DNA from: Pseudomonas chlororaphis subsp. chlororaphis
Lineage (GTDB): Bacteria > Pseudomonadota > Gammaproteobacteria > Pseudomonadales > Pseudomonadaceae
Assembly (NCBI RefSeq): GCF_003945765.1
Contig: NZ_CP027712.1
Coordinates: forward strand, 5,952,001-6,016,000
Reading direction: 5' to 3'
DNA length: 64,000 nt
The notes beneath the pieces were generated by a model. The model was not told where the DNA came from. It worked only from the letters and a program-made list of their open reading frames with translations, and searched no databases. A program made the position numbers and the translations under genes. Within the stretch, counting starts at the first letter, position 1. Every line of letters starts with the position of its first letter. Positions 34,307 to 44,698 of this stretch are shown in pieces.

Positions 34307-35104
34307 ATGAATATCTACAGCTCTCGCCCCGTTGTCCTCTGTCTCTCCGGCCACGACCCCAGTGGCGGTGCCGGCCTGCAGGCAGATATCGAAGCCCTGC
34401 TCGCCCAGGGTTGCCATGCAGCTCCCGCTGTGACCGCGCTGACCGTGCAGGATACGGTCAACGTCAGCGACTTCCGTGTGCTGGATCGCGAGTGGGTGCT
34501 GGCCCAGGCCAACGCCGTACTCAACGACTCCACGGTCGCCGCGGTCAAGCTGGGCATGCTCGGCTCGCTGGAAATGGTCGACACTGTGGTCGAGCTGTTG
34601 CAGGCGCATCCGCACCTGCCGATGGTCTGCGACCCGGTATTGCGCGCCGGCGGCGGCGGGCGCCTGGGCAAGGACGAGGTCGGTTACGCCATGCGTGAAC
34701 GCCTGCTGCCACTGGCGACCATCGCCACCCCGAACCTTCCGGAAGCACGAATCCTCGCCGAGTTGCCCGAAGGCACTGCGGACCAGTGCGCGGAAAAGCT
34801 CCTGCCGTTCGTCAAACACCTGCTGATCACCGGCGGCCATGGCGACGAGCATGAAGTGCATAATCGCCTGTACAGCCGCGACGGCAGCCGTCACACCTAC
34901 ACCTGCCAGCGGCTGCCGGGCAGTTATCACGGTTCCGGTTGCACCCTGGCCAGCGCCCTGGCCGGACGCCTGGCCCAGGGCGAAAACCTGGCCAGCGCCG
35001 TGAAGTCGGCCCTCGATTACACCTGGCGCACCCTGCGCGACGCCGAGCAACTGGGCCAAGGCCAGTTCGTACCGCGCCGCCTGCCGCTGGACTTCTGCTC
35101 GTAA
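34307..35104 (+). CDS. thiD: Hydroxymethylpyrimidine/phosphomethylpyrimidine kinase
   Basis: A protein of 265 residues of the ribokinase fold. It shows the substrate/ATP signatures [19 protein letters not shown] and the C-terminal [19 protein letters not shown], which holds the catalytic base. It phosphorylates HMP twice to HMP-PP for thiamine synthesis. ATG 34307 is preferred because homologues start near [10 protein letters not shown]; an earlier ATG at 34271 would add 12 residues. It is the first gene of thiD-thiE-hemL and divergent from ladS. No TPP riboswitch was seen in the 293-base gap. Confidence 0.95.
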   Translation: MNIYSSRPVVLCLSGHDPSGGAGLQADIEALLAQGCHAAPAVTALTVQDTVNVSDFRVLDREWVLAQANAVLNDSTVAAVKLGMLGSLEMVDTVVELLQAHPHLPMVCDPVLRAGGGGRLGKDEVGYAMRERLLPLATIATPNLPEARILAELPEGTADQCAEKLLPFVKHLLITGGHGDEHEVHNRLYSRDGSRHTYTCQRLPGSYHGSGCTLASALAGRLAQGENLASAVKSALDYTWRTLRDAEQLGQGQFVPRRLPLDFCS

Positions 35105-35121
35105 GCCATGAGGCTCGCTCG

Positions 35122-35739
35122 ATGAAACTACGTGGTCTGTATGCCATTACCGACAGCCAACTGTTGGCCGGCAAATTCCTGCAGTACGTGGAGGCGGCGC
35201 TCGACGGTGGCGTGACCCTCCTGCAATACCGCGACAAGAGCAGCGACGAGGCCCGCCGCCTGCGTGAAGCCGAAGCCCTGCACAGCTTGTGCGAGCGCTA
35301 CAAGACGCAACTGATCATCAACGACGACGCCGAGTTGGCCGCGCGCATTGGCGTCGGCGTACACCTGGGCCAGACTGACGGCCCGCTGACTCCGGCCCGT
35401 GCCCTGCTCGGCCGCCAGGCGATCATCGGCTCGACCTGCCACGCCCAGCTGGAGCTGGCCGAGCAAGCCGCCAAGGAAGGCGCCAGCTATGTCGCCTTCG
35501 GTCGCTTCTTCAATTCCAACACCAAGCCCGGCGCACCGACGGCCAACCTGGAGCTGCTGGACCAGGCCCGCGCCCGGCTGCACCTGCCGATCTGCGCGAT
35601 CGGCGGCATCACCCTGGAAAACGCCGCGCCGCTGGTCGCCCATGGCGTCGACCTGCTGGCCGTGGTCCATGGCCTGTTCGGCGCCGACAGCGCCCAGGAA
35701 GTGACCCGCCGTGCCCGCGTTTTCAACGCCCTCTTCTAA
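35122..35739 (+). CDS. thiE: Thiamine-phosphate synthase
   Basis: A protein of 205 residues with a TIM-barrel. It carries the pyrophosphate-binding QYRDKSS near the N-terminus, [18 protein letters not shown], the [13 protein letters not shown] loop and ICAIGGIT. It joins HMP-PP and thiazole phosphate to make thiamine phosphate. It starts 17 bases after thiD, and hemL follows 24 bases later. Confidence 0.96.
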   Translation: MKLRGLYAITDSQLLAGKFLQYVEAALDGGVTLLQYRDKSSDEARRLREAEALHSLCERYKTQLIINDDAELAARIGVGVHLGQTDGPLTPARALLGRQAIIGSTCHAQLELAEQAAKEGASYVAFGRFFNSNTKPGAPTANLELLDQARARLHLPICAIGGITLENAAPLVAHGVDLLAVVHGLFGADSAQEVTRRARVFNALF

Positions 35740-35763
35740 CCGCTGATTTCCGAGAGTCCGATC

Positions 35764-37047
35764 ATGTCTCGTTCCGAAACCCTGTTTGCCAATGCCCAGA
35801 AACACATCCCCGGCGGCGTGAACTCGCCCGTGCGTGCGTTCAAGAGCGTGGGCGGCACGCCGCTGTTCTTCAAACACGCCGAAGGCGCCTACGTCACCGA
35901 CGAAGACGACAAGCGTTATGTGGACTACGTCGGCTCCTGGGGGCCGATGATCCTCGGCCACAGCCATCCGGATGTGCTGGACGCGGTGCGCAAACAGCTG
36001 GAACACGGCCTGTCCTACGGCGCCCCGACCGCCATGGAAACCGAAATGGCCGACCTGGTCTGCTCCATCGTGCCGTCCATGGAAATGGTGCGCATGGTCA
36101 GCTCCGGCACCGAAGCGACTATGAGCGCGATCCGCCTGGCCCGCGGTTTCACCGGCCGCGACAGCATCATCAAGTTCGAAGGCTGCTACCACGGCCACTC
36201 CGACAGCCTGCTGGTCAAGGCTGGCTCTGGCGCGCTGACCCAGGGCGTGCCCAGCTCGGCCGGCGTACCGGCGGCTTTCGCCAAACACACCCTGACCCTG
36301 CCGTTCAACGACATCGACGCGGTCGAGAAGATGCTTGCCGAGGTCGGCCAGGAAGTGGCCTGCATCATCGTCGAGCCGGTGGCCGGCAACATGAACTGCG
36401 TGCCACCGGCCCCGGGCTTCCTCGAAGGCCTGCGCAGCCTGTGCGACAAGCACGGCGTGGTGCTGATCTTCGACGAAGTGATGACCGGTTTCCGCGTCGC
36501 CCTGGGCGGTGCCCAGGCGCACTACGGGGTGACCCCGGACCTGTCCACCTTCGGCAAGATCATCGGCGGCGGCATGCCGGTGGGTTGCTTCGGCGGTAAA
36601 CGCCAGATCATGGAGCACATCGCGCCGCTGGGTCCGGTCTACCAGGCTGGCACCCTGTCGGGCAACCCGCTGGCCATGGCCGCCGGCCTGACCACCCTGC
36701 GCCTGATCAGCCGTCCGGGCTTCCACGCCGAGCTGAGCGACTACACCAGCCGCCTGCTCGACGGCCTGCAGCAACGCGCTGACGCCGCCGGTATCCCGTT
36801 CGTGACCACCCAGGCGGGCGGCATGTTCGGCCTGTATTTCAGCGGCGCCGACGATATCGTCACGTTCGACGATGTGATGGCCAGCGATGCCAATCTGTTC
36901 AAACGCTTCTTCCACCTGATGCTCGAAGGCGGTGTCTACCTGGCCCCGAGTGCCTTCGAAGCCGGCTTCACCTCGATCGCCCACGGCGACGCCGAGCTGA
37001 AACTGACCCTGGACGCGGCCGAACGCGCTTTCGCTGCCCTGAAGTAA
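35764..37047 (+). CDS. hemL: Glutamate-1-semialdehyde 2,1-aminomutase
   Basis: A protein of 427 residues of class-III aminotransferase fold. The PLP-binding lysine is at 265 in [14 protein letters not shown], with [11 protein letters not shown] upstream. It converts glutamate-1-semialdehyde to 5-aminolevulinate, the precursor of haem and other tetrapyrroles (C5 pathway). It is last in a thiD-thiE-hemL operon; a clear terminator follows at 37059-37090. Confidence 0.97.
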   Translation: MSRSETLFANAQKHIPGGVNSPVRAFKSVGGTPLFFKHAEGAYVTDEDDKRYVDYVGSWGPMILGHSHPDVLDAVRKQLEHGLSYGAPTAMETEMADLVCSIVPSMEMVRMVSSGTEATMSAIRLARGFTGRDSIIKFEGCYHGHSDSLLVKAGSGALTQGVPSSAGVPAAFAKHTLTLPFNDIDAVEKMLAEVGQEVACIIVEPVAGNMNCVPPAPGFLEGLRSLCDKHGVVLIFDEVMTGFRVALGGAQAHYGVTPDLSTFGKIIGGGMPVGCFGGKRQIMEHIAPLGPVYQAGTLSGNPLAMAAGLTTLRLISRPGFHAELSDYTSRLLDGLQQRADAAGIPFVTTQAGGMFGLYFSGADDIVTFDDVMASDANLFKRFFHLMLEGGVYLAPSAFEAGFTSIAHGDAELKLTLDAAERAFAALK

Positions 37048-37058
37048 CCTTCCCCGCC

Positions 37059-37090
37059 AAACCGGCGCCACACTTGCTGGCGCCGGTTTT
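37059..37090 (+). terminator. Intrinsic terminator of the thiD-thiE-hemL operon
   Basis: The stem AACCGGCGCCA/TGGCGCCGGTT with a CACTTGC loop is followed by a short T-run on the + strand. It lies 12 bases after the hemL stop codon. Confidence 0.88.
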
Positions 37091-37262
37091 ACGCCGCATT
37101 CGCGTCCCAACTCCCGAAACAGCCCCGAAAGCGGCGGATATCGCGCCCGCGCAGCAGAAAAACGAGTAAAGACTTTGTAAGGTTGGCCCTGCTTATTTCA
37201 TAATGCGCGCTTATTGGATCCCTCGATGGGTCCGCGCGCCCTTCAGAGGTAAGTCGATTCCC

Positions 37263-37817
37263 ATGAACCGCACCGGCCGCGCCCTTGCACTGGGCTGCCT
37301 GTTGCTCCTTCAGCCCCTGCTCGCGCACGCACAAGCAGGCGGCAACTCGTTGTTGATCCCAGCGATGGGTCGCTGCACCCTCAATACTCAGTCACAGGAT
37401 CTGTCCGAGGCCCTGGCGGTCTGCCAGAAGGCGGCTGACGAAGGGGATGCGCAAGCGCAATACGAGTTGGGCGAGTTCTACTACGAAGGTAAAAATACCC
37501 CGCGCGATCTCAATCAGGCCCTGAGCTACTTTGAAAAGGCCTCGCTGCAAGGCCACGCCCAGGCGCAATTCAAGCTCGGCACCATGTTCTTTCGCGGCGA
37601 AGGCGTACCGGCCAACAACGTTCAGGCCTATATCGTGCTGAAGATGGCGGCGGTCAATGGCGCCGAAGAGGCACTGGACACGGCTGACGAAGTGGCCGAG
37701 CACATGCAGCGCGATGAACTGGAAGTCGCCACCCAGGTGCTGGGGCAGATTTTCCGCAAATACCTGATGGAATTGCAGAGCGCCGACGGGCGTTCGCCCT
37801 TCTCACCCCTGCCTTGA
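37263..37817 (+). CDS. Exported Sel1-repeat (SLR) protein
   Basis: A protein of 184 residues. A Sec signal peptide (NRTGRALALGCLLLLQPLLA, cleavage near AHA-QA at about residue 24) precedes two Sel1-like repeats. These are ALAVCQKAADEGDAQAQYEL then GEFYYEG, and ALSYFEKASLQGHAQAQFKL then GTMFFRGEGV. Such helical repeats form protein-protein interaction scaffolds, here in the periplasm. The partner is unknown. It stands alone between the hemL terminator and the convergent DUF1820 gene. Confidence 0.85.
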   Translation: MNRTGRALALGCLLLLQPLLAHAQAGGNSLLIPAMGRCTLNTQSQDLSEALAVCQKAADEGDAQAQYELGEFYYEGKNTPRDLNQALSYFEKASLQGHAQAQFKLGTMFFRGEGVPANNVQAYIVLKMAAVNGAEEALDTADEVAEHMQRDELEVATQVLGQIFRKYLMELQSADGRSPFSPLP

Positions 37818-37874
37818 GCGCATCGCGAGCACATTTGCCCGCGATGGAATGCGACGTTCTTCTCGATACAGCCC

Positions 37875-38201
37875 TTACTTCTCAGGCATCGGCATCGGAA
37901 ACGGCATGACGTTGCTCACGCCACGCGCCTCGCTGATCTTCGGCGTACCCAGGCGCTCGACCTCGTCGATGCGCACGATCGAATGCATCGGCACAAAGCT
38001 GCGCACCACGCCTTCGAACTGGGCCTTGAGCTTCTCTTCGCTCGGATCGACGACCACTTGCGTGCGCTCGCCAAAGACGAACTCTTCCACCTCCAGGAAA
38101 CCCCACAGATCACTTTGATAGATCTGCTTGGCGTACATTTCGAACACCTGTCCCTGGTTGAGGAAAATCACCTTGTAGATTGGAGCTTCACGTTTGGTCA
38201 T
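37875..38201 (-). CDS. DUF1820 family protein
   Basis: A protein of 108 residues, all soluble: APIYKVIFLNQGQVFEMYAK and then LWGFLEVEEFVFGERTQVVV. It matches the DUF1820 family, conserved in gamma-proteobacteria beside miaB, with no known function. ATG 38201 fits the conserved opening TKREAPIYKV; an in-frame ATG at 38220 is an alternative. It is divergent from miaB. Confidence 0.85.
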   Translation of the reverse strand: MTKREAPIYKVIFLNQGQVFEMYAKQIYQSDLWGFLEVEEFVFGERTQVVVDPSEEKLKAQFEGVVRSFVPMHSIVRIDEVERLGTPKISEARGVSNVMPFPMPMPEK

Positions 38202-38336
38202 GGTGGGCGGGTAACACATCGGGGGATATAAAAGAGGGCGCGAACTATAGCATAGCCACCGGACGCGCAGCGGTAGGAACCTCAGGCCATGTTCCCTATA
38301 ATGCGCGGTTCTTTGAATCACGTGATGACTCCGTCC

Positions 38337-39665
38337 ATGGCCAAGAAGCTCTACATAGAAACCCACGGTTGCCAGATGAACGAGTACGACAGCTCGCGCA
38401 TGGTCGATCTGCTGGGTGAACATCAGGCCCTGGAAGTCACCGCCCGCGCCGAAGACGCGGACGTCATCCTGCTCAACACCTGCTCGATCCGCGAACGAGC
38501 CCAGGACCGGGTGTATTCCCAACTGGGTCGCTGGCGCGAGCTGAAGCTGGCCAACCCGGACATGGTCATCGCCGTCGGCGGTTGCGTGGCCAGCCAGGAA
38601 GGCGCGGCCATCCGTGATCGCGCGCCCTATGTCGACGTGGTCTTCGGCCCGCAGACCCTGCACCGCCTGCCGGAAATGATCGATGCCGCCCGCAGCAGCA
38701 AGCTGCCGCAGGTCGACGTCTCGTTCCCGGAAATCGAGAAATTCGACCACCTGCCAGAGCCACGCATCGACGGCCCGAGTGCCTATGTCTCGGTGATGGA
38801 AGGCTGCAGCAAGTACTGCACCTTCTGCGTGGTGCCCTACACCCGTGGCGAGGAAGTCAGCCGGCCATTCGACGACGTGATCTGCGAGATCATCCACCTG
38901 GCGGAAAACGGCGTGCGCGAAGTCACCCTGCTGGGGCAGAACGTCAACGGTTACCGTGGCCAGACCCACGACGGCCGCCTGGCCGACCTCGCCGAACTGA
39001 TCCGCGTGGTCGCGGCGGTCGATGGTATCGAGCGCATCCGCTATACCACCTCCCATCCGCTGGAGTTCTCCGACAGCCTGATCCAGGCCCACGCCGAAGT
39101 GCCGGAACTGGTGAAACACCTGCACTTGCCGGTGCAATCGGGTTCCGACCGGATTCTCGCAGCCATGAAGCGCAACCATACGGCGCTGGAATACAAATCC
39201 AAGCTGCGCAAACTGCGCGCCGCCGTGCCGGGCATCTGCATCAGCTCGGACTTCATCGTCGGCTTCCCCGGCGAGACCGAAAAAGACTTCGAACAGACCA
39301 TGAAGCTGATCGAAGACGTCGGCTTCGACTTCTCCTACTCGTTCGTCTACAGCCAGCGCCCGGGCACCCCGGCGGCCGACCTGGCGGACGACACCCCGGA
39401 AGAGTTGAAAAAGGAACGCCTGAACGCGCTGCAACATCGGCTGAATCAGCAAGGATTCGAAATCAGCCGACAAATGGTCGGTTCGATCCAGCGCATCCTG
39501 GTTACCGACTATTCGAAGAAAGACCCGGGCGAACTGCAGGGGCGGACCGAGAACAACCGCATCGTCAATTTCCGCTGCGACAACCCGACGCTGATCGGCC
39601 AGTTTGCCGATGTGCATATCGACTCGGCCCAGCCTCACTCGCTGCGCGGATCGCTGCTGCAATAA
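38337..39665 (+). CDS. miaB: tRNA-2-methylthio-N6-dimethylallyladenosine synthase
   Basis: A protein of 442 residues. The N-terminal methylthiotransferase domain has the three cluster cysteines in [19 protein letters not shown] and GGCVAS. The radical-SAM motif is [17 protein letters not shown], and a TRAM domain ends the protein ([13 protein letters not shown]). It adds a methylthio group to i6A37 of tRNAs. ATG 38337 is at the family's usual [11 protein letters not shown] opening; ribosome-binding signals are weak at both candidate ATGs. It is the first of a run with ybeZ, ybeY, ybeX and lnt. Confidence 0.96.
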   Translation: MAKKLYIETHGCQMNEYDSSRMVDLLGEHQALEVTARAEDADVILLNTCSIRERAQDRVYSQLGRWRELKLANPDMVIAVGGCVASQEGAAIRDRAPYVDVVFGPQTLHRLPEMIDAARSSKLPQVDVSFPEIEKFDHLPEPRIDGPSAYVSVMEGCSKYCTFCVVPYTRGEEVSRPFDDVICEIIHLAENGVREVTLLGQNVNGYRGQTHDGRLADLAELIRVVAAVDGIERIRYTTSHPLEFSDSLIQAHAEVPELVKHLHLPVQSGSDRILAAMKRNHTALEYKSKLRKLRAAVPGICISSDFIVGFPGETEKDFEQTMKLIEDVGFDFSYSFVYSQRPGTPAADLADDTPEELKKERLNALQHRLNQQGFEISRQMVGSIQRILVTDYSKKDPGELQGRTENNRIVNFRCDNPTLIGQFADVHIDSAQPHSLRGSLLQ

Positions 39666-39843
39666 CCTCCTGCCGATGCGGGCTGACCAGCGGTAGTGGC
39701 CTCGGGCACGCCATCGCCGGGAAGCCGGCCTCCAAGGAAAATGTGGCGAAAGACATTGCTTCGTATAAGAGCTTTCGCACCCAGGCCGCTGGCGTTATCC
39801 TTGATTTCATCCTTTATTGCCGTTGGGCGGCTAAAAAACGACC

Positions 39844-40854
39844 TTGAACGCACCCATAGAACCACATCGTTTCATCCTCGAGCCCTTTGAGGCTCGCCGC
39901 TTCGCCAATCTGTGCGGGCAATTCGACGAGCATTTGCGCTTGATCGAGCAGCGCCTGACCATCGAGATCCGCAACCGCGGCAATCAGTTCGAACTGATCG
40001 GCGAACCCAAGCACACCACCTCCGCGGAAAACCTCCTGCGCCGCCTGTACCGGGAAACCAAGGGTACCGAGCTGTCGCCGGACATGGTGCACCTGTTCCT
40101 CCAGGAATCCGCCGTCGAAGAACTGGACAATCACCCTGTCGCCGAAGCGGCCGTGGCCCTGCGTACCAAAAAAGGCATGATTCGCCCCCGCGGCTTGAAT
40201 CAGCAGCGCTACGTCAAGGAAATCCTCGGCAACGACATCAACTTCGGCATCGGCCCGGCCGGTACCGGCAAGACCTACCTGGCTGTGGCCTGTGCGGTAG
40301 ACGCACTGGAGCGCGAGCAGGTACGGCGCATCCTGCTGGTGCGTCCGGCGGTCGAAGCTGGTGAGAAACTCGGTTTCCTGCCGGGTGACCTGGCCCAGAA
40401 GATCGACCCGTACCTGCGCCCGTTGTATGACGCACTGTATGAAATGCTCGGCTTCGAACACGTGGCCAAGCTGATCGAGCGCCAGGTCATCGAGATTGCG
40501 CCGCTGGCCTACATGCGCGGCCGTACGCTGAACAACAGCTTCATCATTCTCGACGAAAGCCAGAACACCACCGTCGAGCAGATGAAGATGTTCCTGACCC
40601 GGATCGGCTTCGGCTCCACCGCCGTGATCACGGGCGACATCACCCAGGTCGACCTGCCCAAAGGCACCAAGTCCGGCCTGGCCCATGTGATCAACGTCCT
40701 CAAGGACGTCCCGGGCATCAGCTTCACCCACTTCATGCCCAAGGACGTGGTGCGCCATCCGCTGGTGCAACGCATCGTCGAAGCCTATGAGCGCTTCGAG
40801 CAGCGCGTGGCCGACGAGTCCGCCGCGGAAAAAGGCAATCGCCACGATGCTTGA
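39844..40854 (+). CDS. ybeZ: PhoH-family ATPase YbeZ
   Basis: A protein of 336 residues. The PhoH ATPase core has Walker [15 protein letters not shown] and Walker [12 protein letters not shown]. The N-terminal part ([20 protein letters not shown]) is typical of YbeZ. It starts with TTG at 39844, since no ATG is available before the conserved region. It partners the endonuclease YbeY, whose start overlaps its last 8 bases, in 16S rRNA maturation and ribosome quality control. A gap of 178 bases after miaB may hold a promoter. Confidence 0.94.
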   Translation: MNAPIEPHRFILEPFEARRFANLCGQFDEHLRLIEQRLTIEIRNRGNQFELIGEPKHTTSAENLLRRLYRETKGTELSPDMVHLFLQESAVEELDNHPVAEAAVALRTKKGMIRPRGLNQQRYVKEILGNDINFGIGPAGTGKTYLAVACAVDALEREQVRRILLVRPAVEAGEKLGFLPGDLAQKIDPYLRPLYDALYEMLGFEHVAKLIERQVIEIAPLAYMRGRTLNNSFIILDESQNTTVEQMKMFLTRIGFGSTAVITGDITQVDLPKGTKSGLAHVINVLKDVPGISFTHFMPKDVVRHPLVQRIVEAYERFEQRVADESAAEKGNRHDA

Positions 40855-41341
40855 GCTTGATCTGCAACTGGCAAGCGACAAGCCTGCTCCCAGTGAAGCC
40901 CTGTTCCGCCAATGGTGTGAGCTGGCCCTGCGCCAGCGCACCGCCGACTCGGAACTGACCATCCGCCTGGTGGACGAACCCGAAGGCCGCGAACTGAACC
41001 GCACCTGGCGGCAGAAGGACTACGCCACCAACGTCCTGTCGTTCCCCGCCGACGTGCCGGACGAGCTACTGGACATTCCATTGCTCGGCGACCTGGTGAT
41101 CTGCGTCGAAGTGGTCGAGCGCGAAGCCGCCGAACAAGGCAAGGACCTCCAGGCCCACTGGGCCCATCTGGTGATTCACGGCTGCTTGCATCTATTGGGT
41201 TACGACCATATAGATGACGACGAAGCCGAAGAAATGGAAGCACTGGAACGAACGTTGCTTGCAGAACTGGGTCATCCCGACCCTTATGCGGACGACGAAA
41301 CCGAAGAACATCCATCTGTAACAACCAAGGATTTAGAGTAA
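40847..41341 (+). CDS. ybeY: rRNA maturation endoribonuclease YbeY
   Basis: A protein of 164 residues. The zinc motif [11 protein letters not shown] is intact and is preceded by the strand [18 protein letters not shown]. It processes the 16S rRNA 3' end and degrades defective 70S ribosomes. ATG 40847 overlaps ybeZ by 8 bases, implying translational coupling, and ybeX starts five bases after its stop. An acidic C-terminal tail ([10 protein letters not shown]) extends beyond the core. Confidence 0.95.
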   Translation: MLELDLQLASDKPAPSEALFRQWCELALRQRTADSELTIRLVDEPEGRELNRTWRQKDYATNVLSFPADVPDELLDIPLLGDLVICVEVVEREAAEQGKDLQAHWAHLVIHGCLHLLGYDHIDDDEAEEMEALERTLLAELGHPDPYADDETEEHPSVTTKDLE

Positions 41342-41346
41342 TCGCT

Positions 41347-42186
41347 ATGAGCGAAGACCGATCGAGCAGCGGGCAAAAGTCGTGGCTGGGTAAACTGACC
41401 CAGGCTTTTGCCCATGAGCCGAAAAACCGTCAGGAGCTGCTGGAGCTGCTGCGCGAAGCCCATCAGAACAAGTTGCTGGACAGCGAAGCGCTGGCCATCG
41501 TCGAAGGCGCCATCCAGGTCGCTGACCTGCAGGTACGGGACATCATGGTTCCGCGCTCGCAGATGATCAGCATCAAGGCGACCCAGACTCCCCGCGAATT
41601 CCTGCCGTCCGTCCTCGATTCCGCGCACTCGCGTTATCCGGTGATCGGCGAAAGCCATGACGACGTCATGGGCGTCCTGCTGGCCAAGGACCTGCTGCCG
41701 CTGATCCTCAAGGAGAACGGCGACAGCTTCAACATCAAGGACCTGCTGCGTCCGGCGACCTTCGTTCCCGAATCCAAGCGCCTGAACGTGCTGCTGCGTG
41801 AGTTCCGCGCCAACCACAATCACATGGCCATCGTCATCGACGAGTACGGCGGCGTGGCAGGCCTGGTGACCATCGAGGACGTGCTGGAGCAGATCGTCGG
41901 CGACATCGAAGACGAGCACGACGTCGAGGAAGACAGCTACATCAAGCCCCTGCCAAGCGGCGATTTCCTGATCAAGGCGTTGACGCCGATCGAGAACTTC
42001 AACGAGTTCTTCGACAGCGAGTTCTCCGACGATGAGTTCGACACCGTCGGCGGCCTGGTGATGAGCGCGTTCGGGCACCTGCCTAAACGTAACGAAATCA
42101 CCGAAATCGGTGCCTATCGCTTCCGTATCCTGAATGCCGACAGCCGTCGGATTCATCTGCTGCGACTAACGCCTATCCCCCGCTAA
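41347..42186 (+). CDS. ybeX: HlyC/CorC-family CBS-domain protein YbeX
   Basis: A protein of 279 residues. Two CBS motifs (VRDIMVPRSQMISIKATQTP and NHNHMAIVIDEYGGVAGLVT) are followed by the CorC_HlyC FAD-like domain (SDDEFDTVGGLVMSAFGHLP). It lacks membrane helices. Homologues have been linked to Mg/Co efflux and, with YbeY/YbeZ, to ribosome metabolism. It is fourth in the miaB-ybeZYX-lnt run. Confidence 0.94.
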   Translation: MSEDRSSSGQKSWLGKLTQAFAHEPKNRQELLELLREAHQNKLLDSEALAIVEGAIQVADLQVRDIMVPRSQMISIKATQTPREFLPSVLDSAHSRYPVIGESHDDVMGVLLAKDLLPLILKENGDSFNIKDLLRPATFVPESKRLNVLLREFRANHNHMAIVIDEYGGVAGLVTIEDVLEQIVGDIEDEHDVEEDSYIKPLPSGDFLIKALTPIENFNEFFDSEFSDDEFDTVGGLVMSAFGHLPKRNEITEIGAYRFRILNADSRRIHLLRLTPIPR

Positions 42187-42194
42187 GGATCGAC

Positions 42195-43718
42195 ATGCTG
42201 CGCTTAACCCGCCCCGGCTGGCCCGGTAACCTGCTGGCCATGGCGGCTGGCGCAATCACCACCCTGGCCCTGGCGCCATACGACATCTGGCCGCTGGCAC
42301 TGCTGGCGGTCGGCTTCTTTTATGCCGGCCTGCGCGAGCTGAGCCCGCGTCAGGCGCTGTGGCGCGGCTGGTGTTTCGGTTTCGGCCTGTTTGCCGCCGG
42401 CACCAGTTGGATCTACGTCAGCATCCATACCTACGGCGGCGCCTCAGTGCTGCTGGCCGGTTTACTGATGCTGGCCTTCATTGCCGCCATCGCCTTCTTT
42501 TTCGCCTTGCCGGCCTGGCTCTGGGCGCGTTGGCTGCGTCGCAATGAAGCCCCTCTCGCCGATGCCCTGGCCTTCGCCGCCCTTTGGGTGGGCCAGGAAG
42601 CCTTCCGCGGCTGGTTCCTGACGGGCTTCCCCTGGCTCTATTCCGGCTACAGCCAACTCGACGGCCCGCTGGCCGGCCTGGCCCCCCTGGGTGGCATGTG
42701 GCTGATCTCCTTTGCCCTGGCGCTGACCGCCGCCCTGCTCTACAACCTGCCCGGCCTGATCCGCTCCGGACGCAAGGGGTTTATCGCCGCCGGCCTGGTG
42801 CTGCTGGTCGCCCCCTGGGTGATCGGTATCGCGCTCAAGGGACATGCCTGGACCAGCCCGTCGGGCGAGCCGCTGACCGTGGCGGCGATTCAGGGCAATA
42901 TCGAACAGAGCCTGAAATGGGACCCTGCGCAACTCAACTCCCAGCTGGCGCTGTACCGCGACATGAGTTTCAGTTCCAAGCGCGTGGATCTGCTGGTGTG
43001 GCCGGAAACCGCGGTGCCCGTGCTCAAGGAGTCGGCCGAAGGTTATCTGAACATGATGGGCAACTTCGCCGCCGACCGGCATTCGGCGCTGATCACCGGC
43101 GTACCGATCCGCCAGGAAGTGCACCATCAGAAGCGCTACTTCAATGGCATTACCGTAGTCGGCGAAGGCGATGGCGAGTACCTCAAGCAGAAGCTCGTGC
43201 CATTCGGTGAGTACGTGCCCCTGCAGGACTTGCTGCGCGGCCTGATCGCGTTCTTCGACCTGCCCATGTCGGACTTCGCCCGCGGCCCCGCCGACCAGCC
43301 TTTACTGCAAGCCAAGGGTTACCAGATCGCGCCGTTCATCTGCTACGAGGTGGTTTACCCGGAATTCGCCGCCAGCCTGTCAGCCCGCAGCGACCTGCTG
43401 CTGACCATCAGCAACGACACCTGGTTCGGCACTTCGATCGGCCCGTTGCAGCACTTGCAGATGGCCCAGATGCGAGCTTTGGAAGCCGGCCGCTGGATGA
43501 TCCGCGCCACCAACAACGGGGTGACCGGCCTGATCGATCCGTTCGGCAAGATCACCGTGCAGATTCCGCAGTTCGAACGCGGAATCCTGTACGGCGAAGT
43601 GGTGCCGATGCACAACCTGACGCCTTACCTGCAGTGGCGCTCGTGGCCCCTGATCATCCTGAGCGTCCTGCTGTTCGGCTGGGCCCTGCTGGCCAGCCGG
43701 ATCGCCAAGACCGTCTGA
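42195..43718 (+). CDS. lnt: Apolipoprotein N-acyltransferase
   Basis: A protein of 507 residues. About six N-terminal membrane helices lead to a periplasmic nitrilase-fold domain with the catalytic residues Glu (VWPETAVP), Lys (QKLVPFGEYVP) and Cys (FICYEVVYPE). A final C-terminal helix closes the protein. It adds the third acyl chain to the N-terminal cysteine of lipoproteins in the inner membrane. It starts 8 bases after ybeX and ends the operon. Lipoproteins in this same window (LptE, RlpA, others) would be its substrates. Confidence 0.96.
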   Translation: MLRLTRPGWPGNLLAMAAGAITTLALAPYDIWPLALLAVGFFYAGLRELSPRQALWRGWCFGFGLFAAGTSWIYVSIHTYGGASVLLAGLLMLAFIAAIAFFFALPAWLWARWLRRNEAPLADALAFAALWVGQEAFRGWFLTGFPWLYSGYSQLDGPLAGLAPLGGMWLISFALALTAALLYNLPGLIRSGRKGFIAAGLVLLVAPWVIGIALKGHAWTSPSGEPLTVAAIQGNIEQSLKWDPAQLNSQLALYRDMSFSSKRVDLLVWPETAVPVLKESAEGYLNMMGNFAADRHSALITGVPIRQEVHHQKRYFNGITVVGEGDGEYLKQKLVPFGEYVPLQDLLRGLIAFFDLPMSDFARGPADQPLLQAKGYQIAPFICYEVVYPEFAASLSARSDLLLTISNDTWFGTSIGPLQHLQMAQMRALEAGRWMIRATNNGVTGLIDPFGKITVQIPQFERGILYGEVVPMHNLTPYLQWRSWPLIILSVLLFGWALLASRIAKTV

Positions 43719-43720
43719 CT

Positions 43721-43800
43721 TCATCGCGAGCCATCGAACGTCGAGCGGCTGCTCCTGCCAGGGATTTGCGATTCCTGCAGGAGCGGGCTGGCTCACGATG
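43721..43800. repeat. Degenerate REP pair between lnt and ydcF
   Basis: TCATCGCGAGCC (43721-43732) and TTCCTGCAGGAGCGGGCTGG then CTCACGATG (43772-43800) are divergent copies of the GTAGGAGCGRGC/CGCGA family. They face each other between convergent lnt and ydcF. Confidence 0.55.
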
Positions 43801-43803
43801 AAT

Positions 43804-44571
43804 CTACTCTCCACGATAAAACAGCTTGTAGCCCACCAGCCCCACCGCCTCGTTCAACAACTGGCCGCTCTGCCAGATCGACTTGAACTCCGGCATCCAG
43901 CCACCCAGCGGCCTGGCGTTATCCACCCCGAGGAACCCCACGGGCGCCGGCACCACGGTGAATCCTGCCTGTTCGAAACTCCAGACAGCCCGCTGCATAT
44001 GCCAGGCCTGAGTGACCAGCACCACCCGCTTGACGCCTTGCGGCTCCAGCACTTGCGCGGTGAATTGGGCGTTTTCCCAGGTCGTGCGGCTACGCCCTTC
44101 CTGCCAGCGCACCGTCACGTCGAAGTCGTTCAGCAACGACTCGGCCATCAGCGCTGCTTCCGTTGGCGGCGTGCCGTAGTGCAGGCCACCGCTGGTCAGG
44201 ATCGGCAGCCCGGAAGCCTTGGCCAGGCGCGCCGCATAGCGCTGGCGCTCCAGGCCAACACCGGTCGGCTGGTCGGAACCCCAGGCCGGATCGCCACGTT
44301 CGCGACCCGAACCCAGCACCACAATCGCATCGGCCTGTCCGGGCAGGGTCGACCACTGGCTTTGCGTCAGCGCCGGCTCACTTTCCAGGGCACTGGCGCC
44401 CCACTCCACCATCACAGGCAGGCTCATCAACCAGAACCCGCCCAGGCCGAGGGCAAAACACACACCGGCCAATCGCGGCCTCGAGCGGCGAAACCACCAG
44501 GCGAGCAGAAGCAGCAGCAACAGAAGGCCTGGCGGCAGGAGTAGTTGTTTGACGAAATAACGAAAAGGCAT
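43804..44571 (-). CDS. YdcF/DUF218 family protein (ElyC-like)
   Basis: A protein of 255 residues. Two N-terminal membrane helices (about 10-60) precede a periplasmic DUF218 domain with DAIVVLGSGRERGDPAW, LPILTSGGL, RTTWENAQF and VLVTQAWHMQRAVWSFEQAG. The family includes ElyC and SanA, envelope-integrity proteins linked to enterobacterial common antigen or peptidoglycan precursors. The ribosome-binding site lies inside a perfect hairpin directly before the ATG (44572-44593). Confidence 0.9.
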   Translation of the reverse strand: MPFRYFVKQLLLPPGLLLLLLLLAWWFRRSRPRLAGVCFALGLGGFWLMSLPVMVEWGASALESEPALTQSQWSTLPGQADAIVVLGSGRERGDPAWGSDQPTGVGLERQRYAARLAKASGLPILTSGGLHYGTPPTEAALMAESLLNDFDVTVRWQEGRSRTTWENAQFTAQVLEPQGVKRVVLVTQAWHMQRAVWSFEQAGFTVVPAPVGFLGVDNARPLGGWMPEFKSIWQSGQLLNEAVGLVGYKLFYRGE

Positions 44572-44593
44572 CGAGCATCTCCAAAGATGCTCG
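44572..44593 (-). promoter_or_regulatory. Perfect hairpin enclosing the ydcF ribosome-binding site
   Basis: CGAGCATCT and AGATGCTCG form a 9-bp perfect stem with a 4-base loop, ending one base before the ydcF ATG on the - strand. The only good Shine-Dalgarno sequence, GGAG (44582-44579), spans the loop and the 3' arm. Folding would hide it. It may be a translational switch or an operator palindrome. Confidence 0.55.
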
Positions 44594-44698
44594 AAGCCTA
44601 AGTGGGTAAAAGCAAAGCAACAACAGATATGAAACAGATTTCACGCACAAGGTACGCGGCGTTGACGCTGCGCAGATGCCCGCATGGGCTGCGCAGAC

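Noticed and set aside
35128..37110. A 660-codon open frame antisense to thiE and hemL
   Set aside because: It mirrors the codon bias of the two enzymes and lacks any protein signature.
37875..39662. A 595-codon leftward frame whose last part is the DUF1820 gene
   Set aside because: Only the last 108 codons (from 38201) match a family; the rest is the shadow of miaB.
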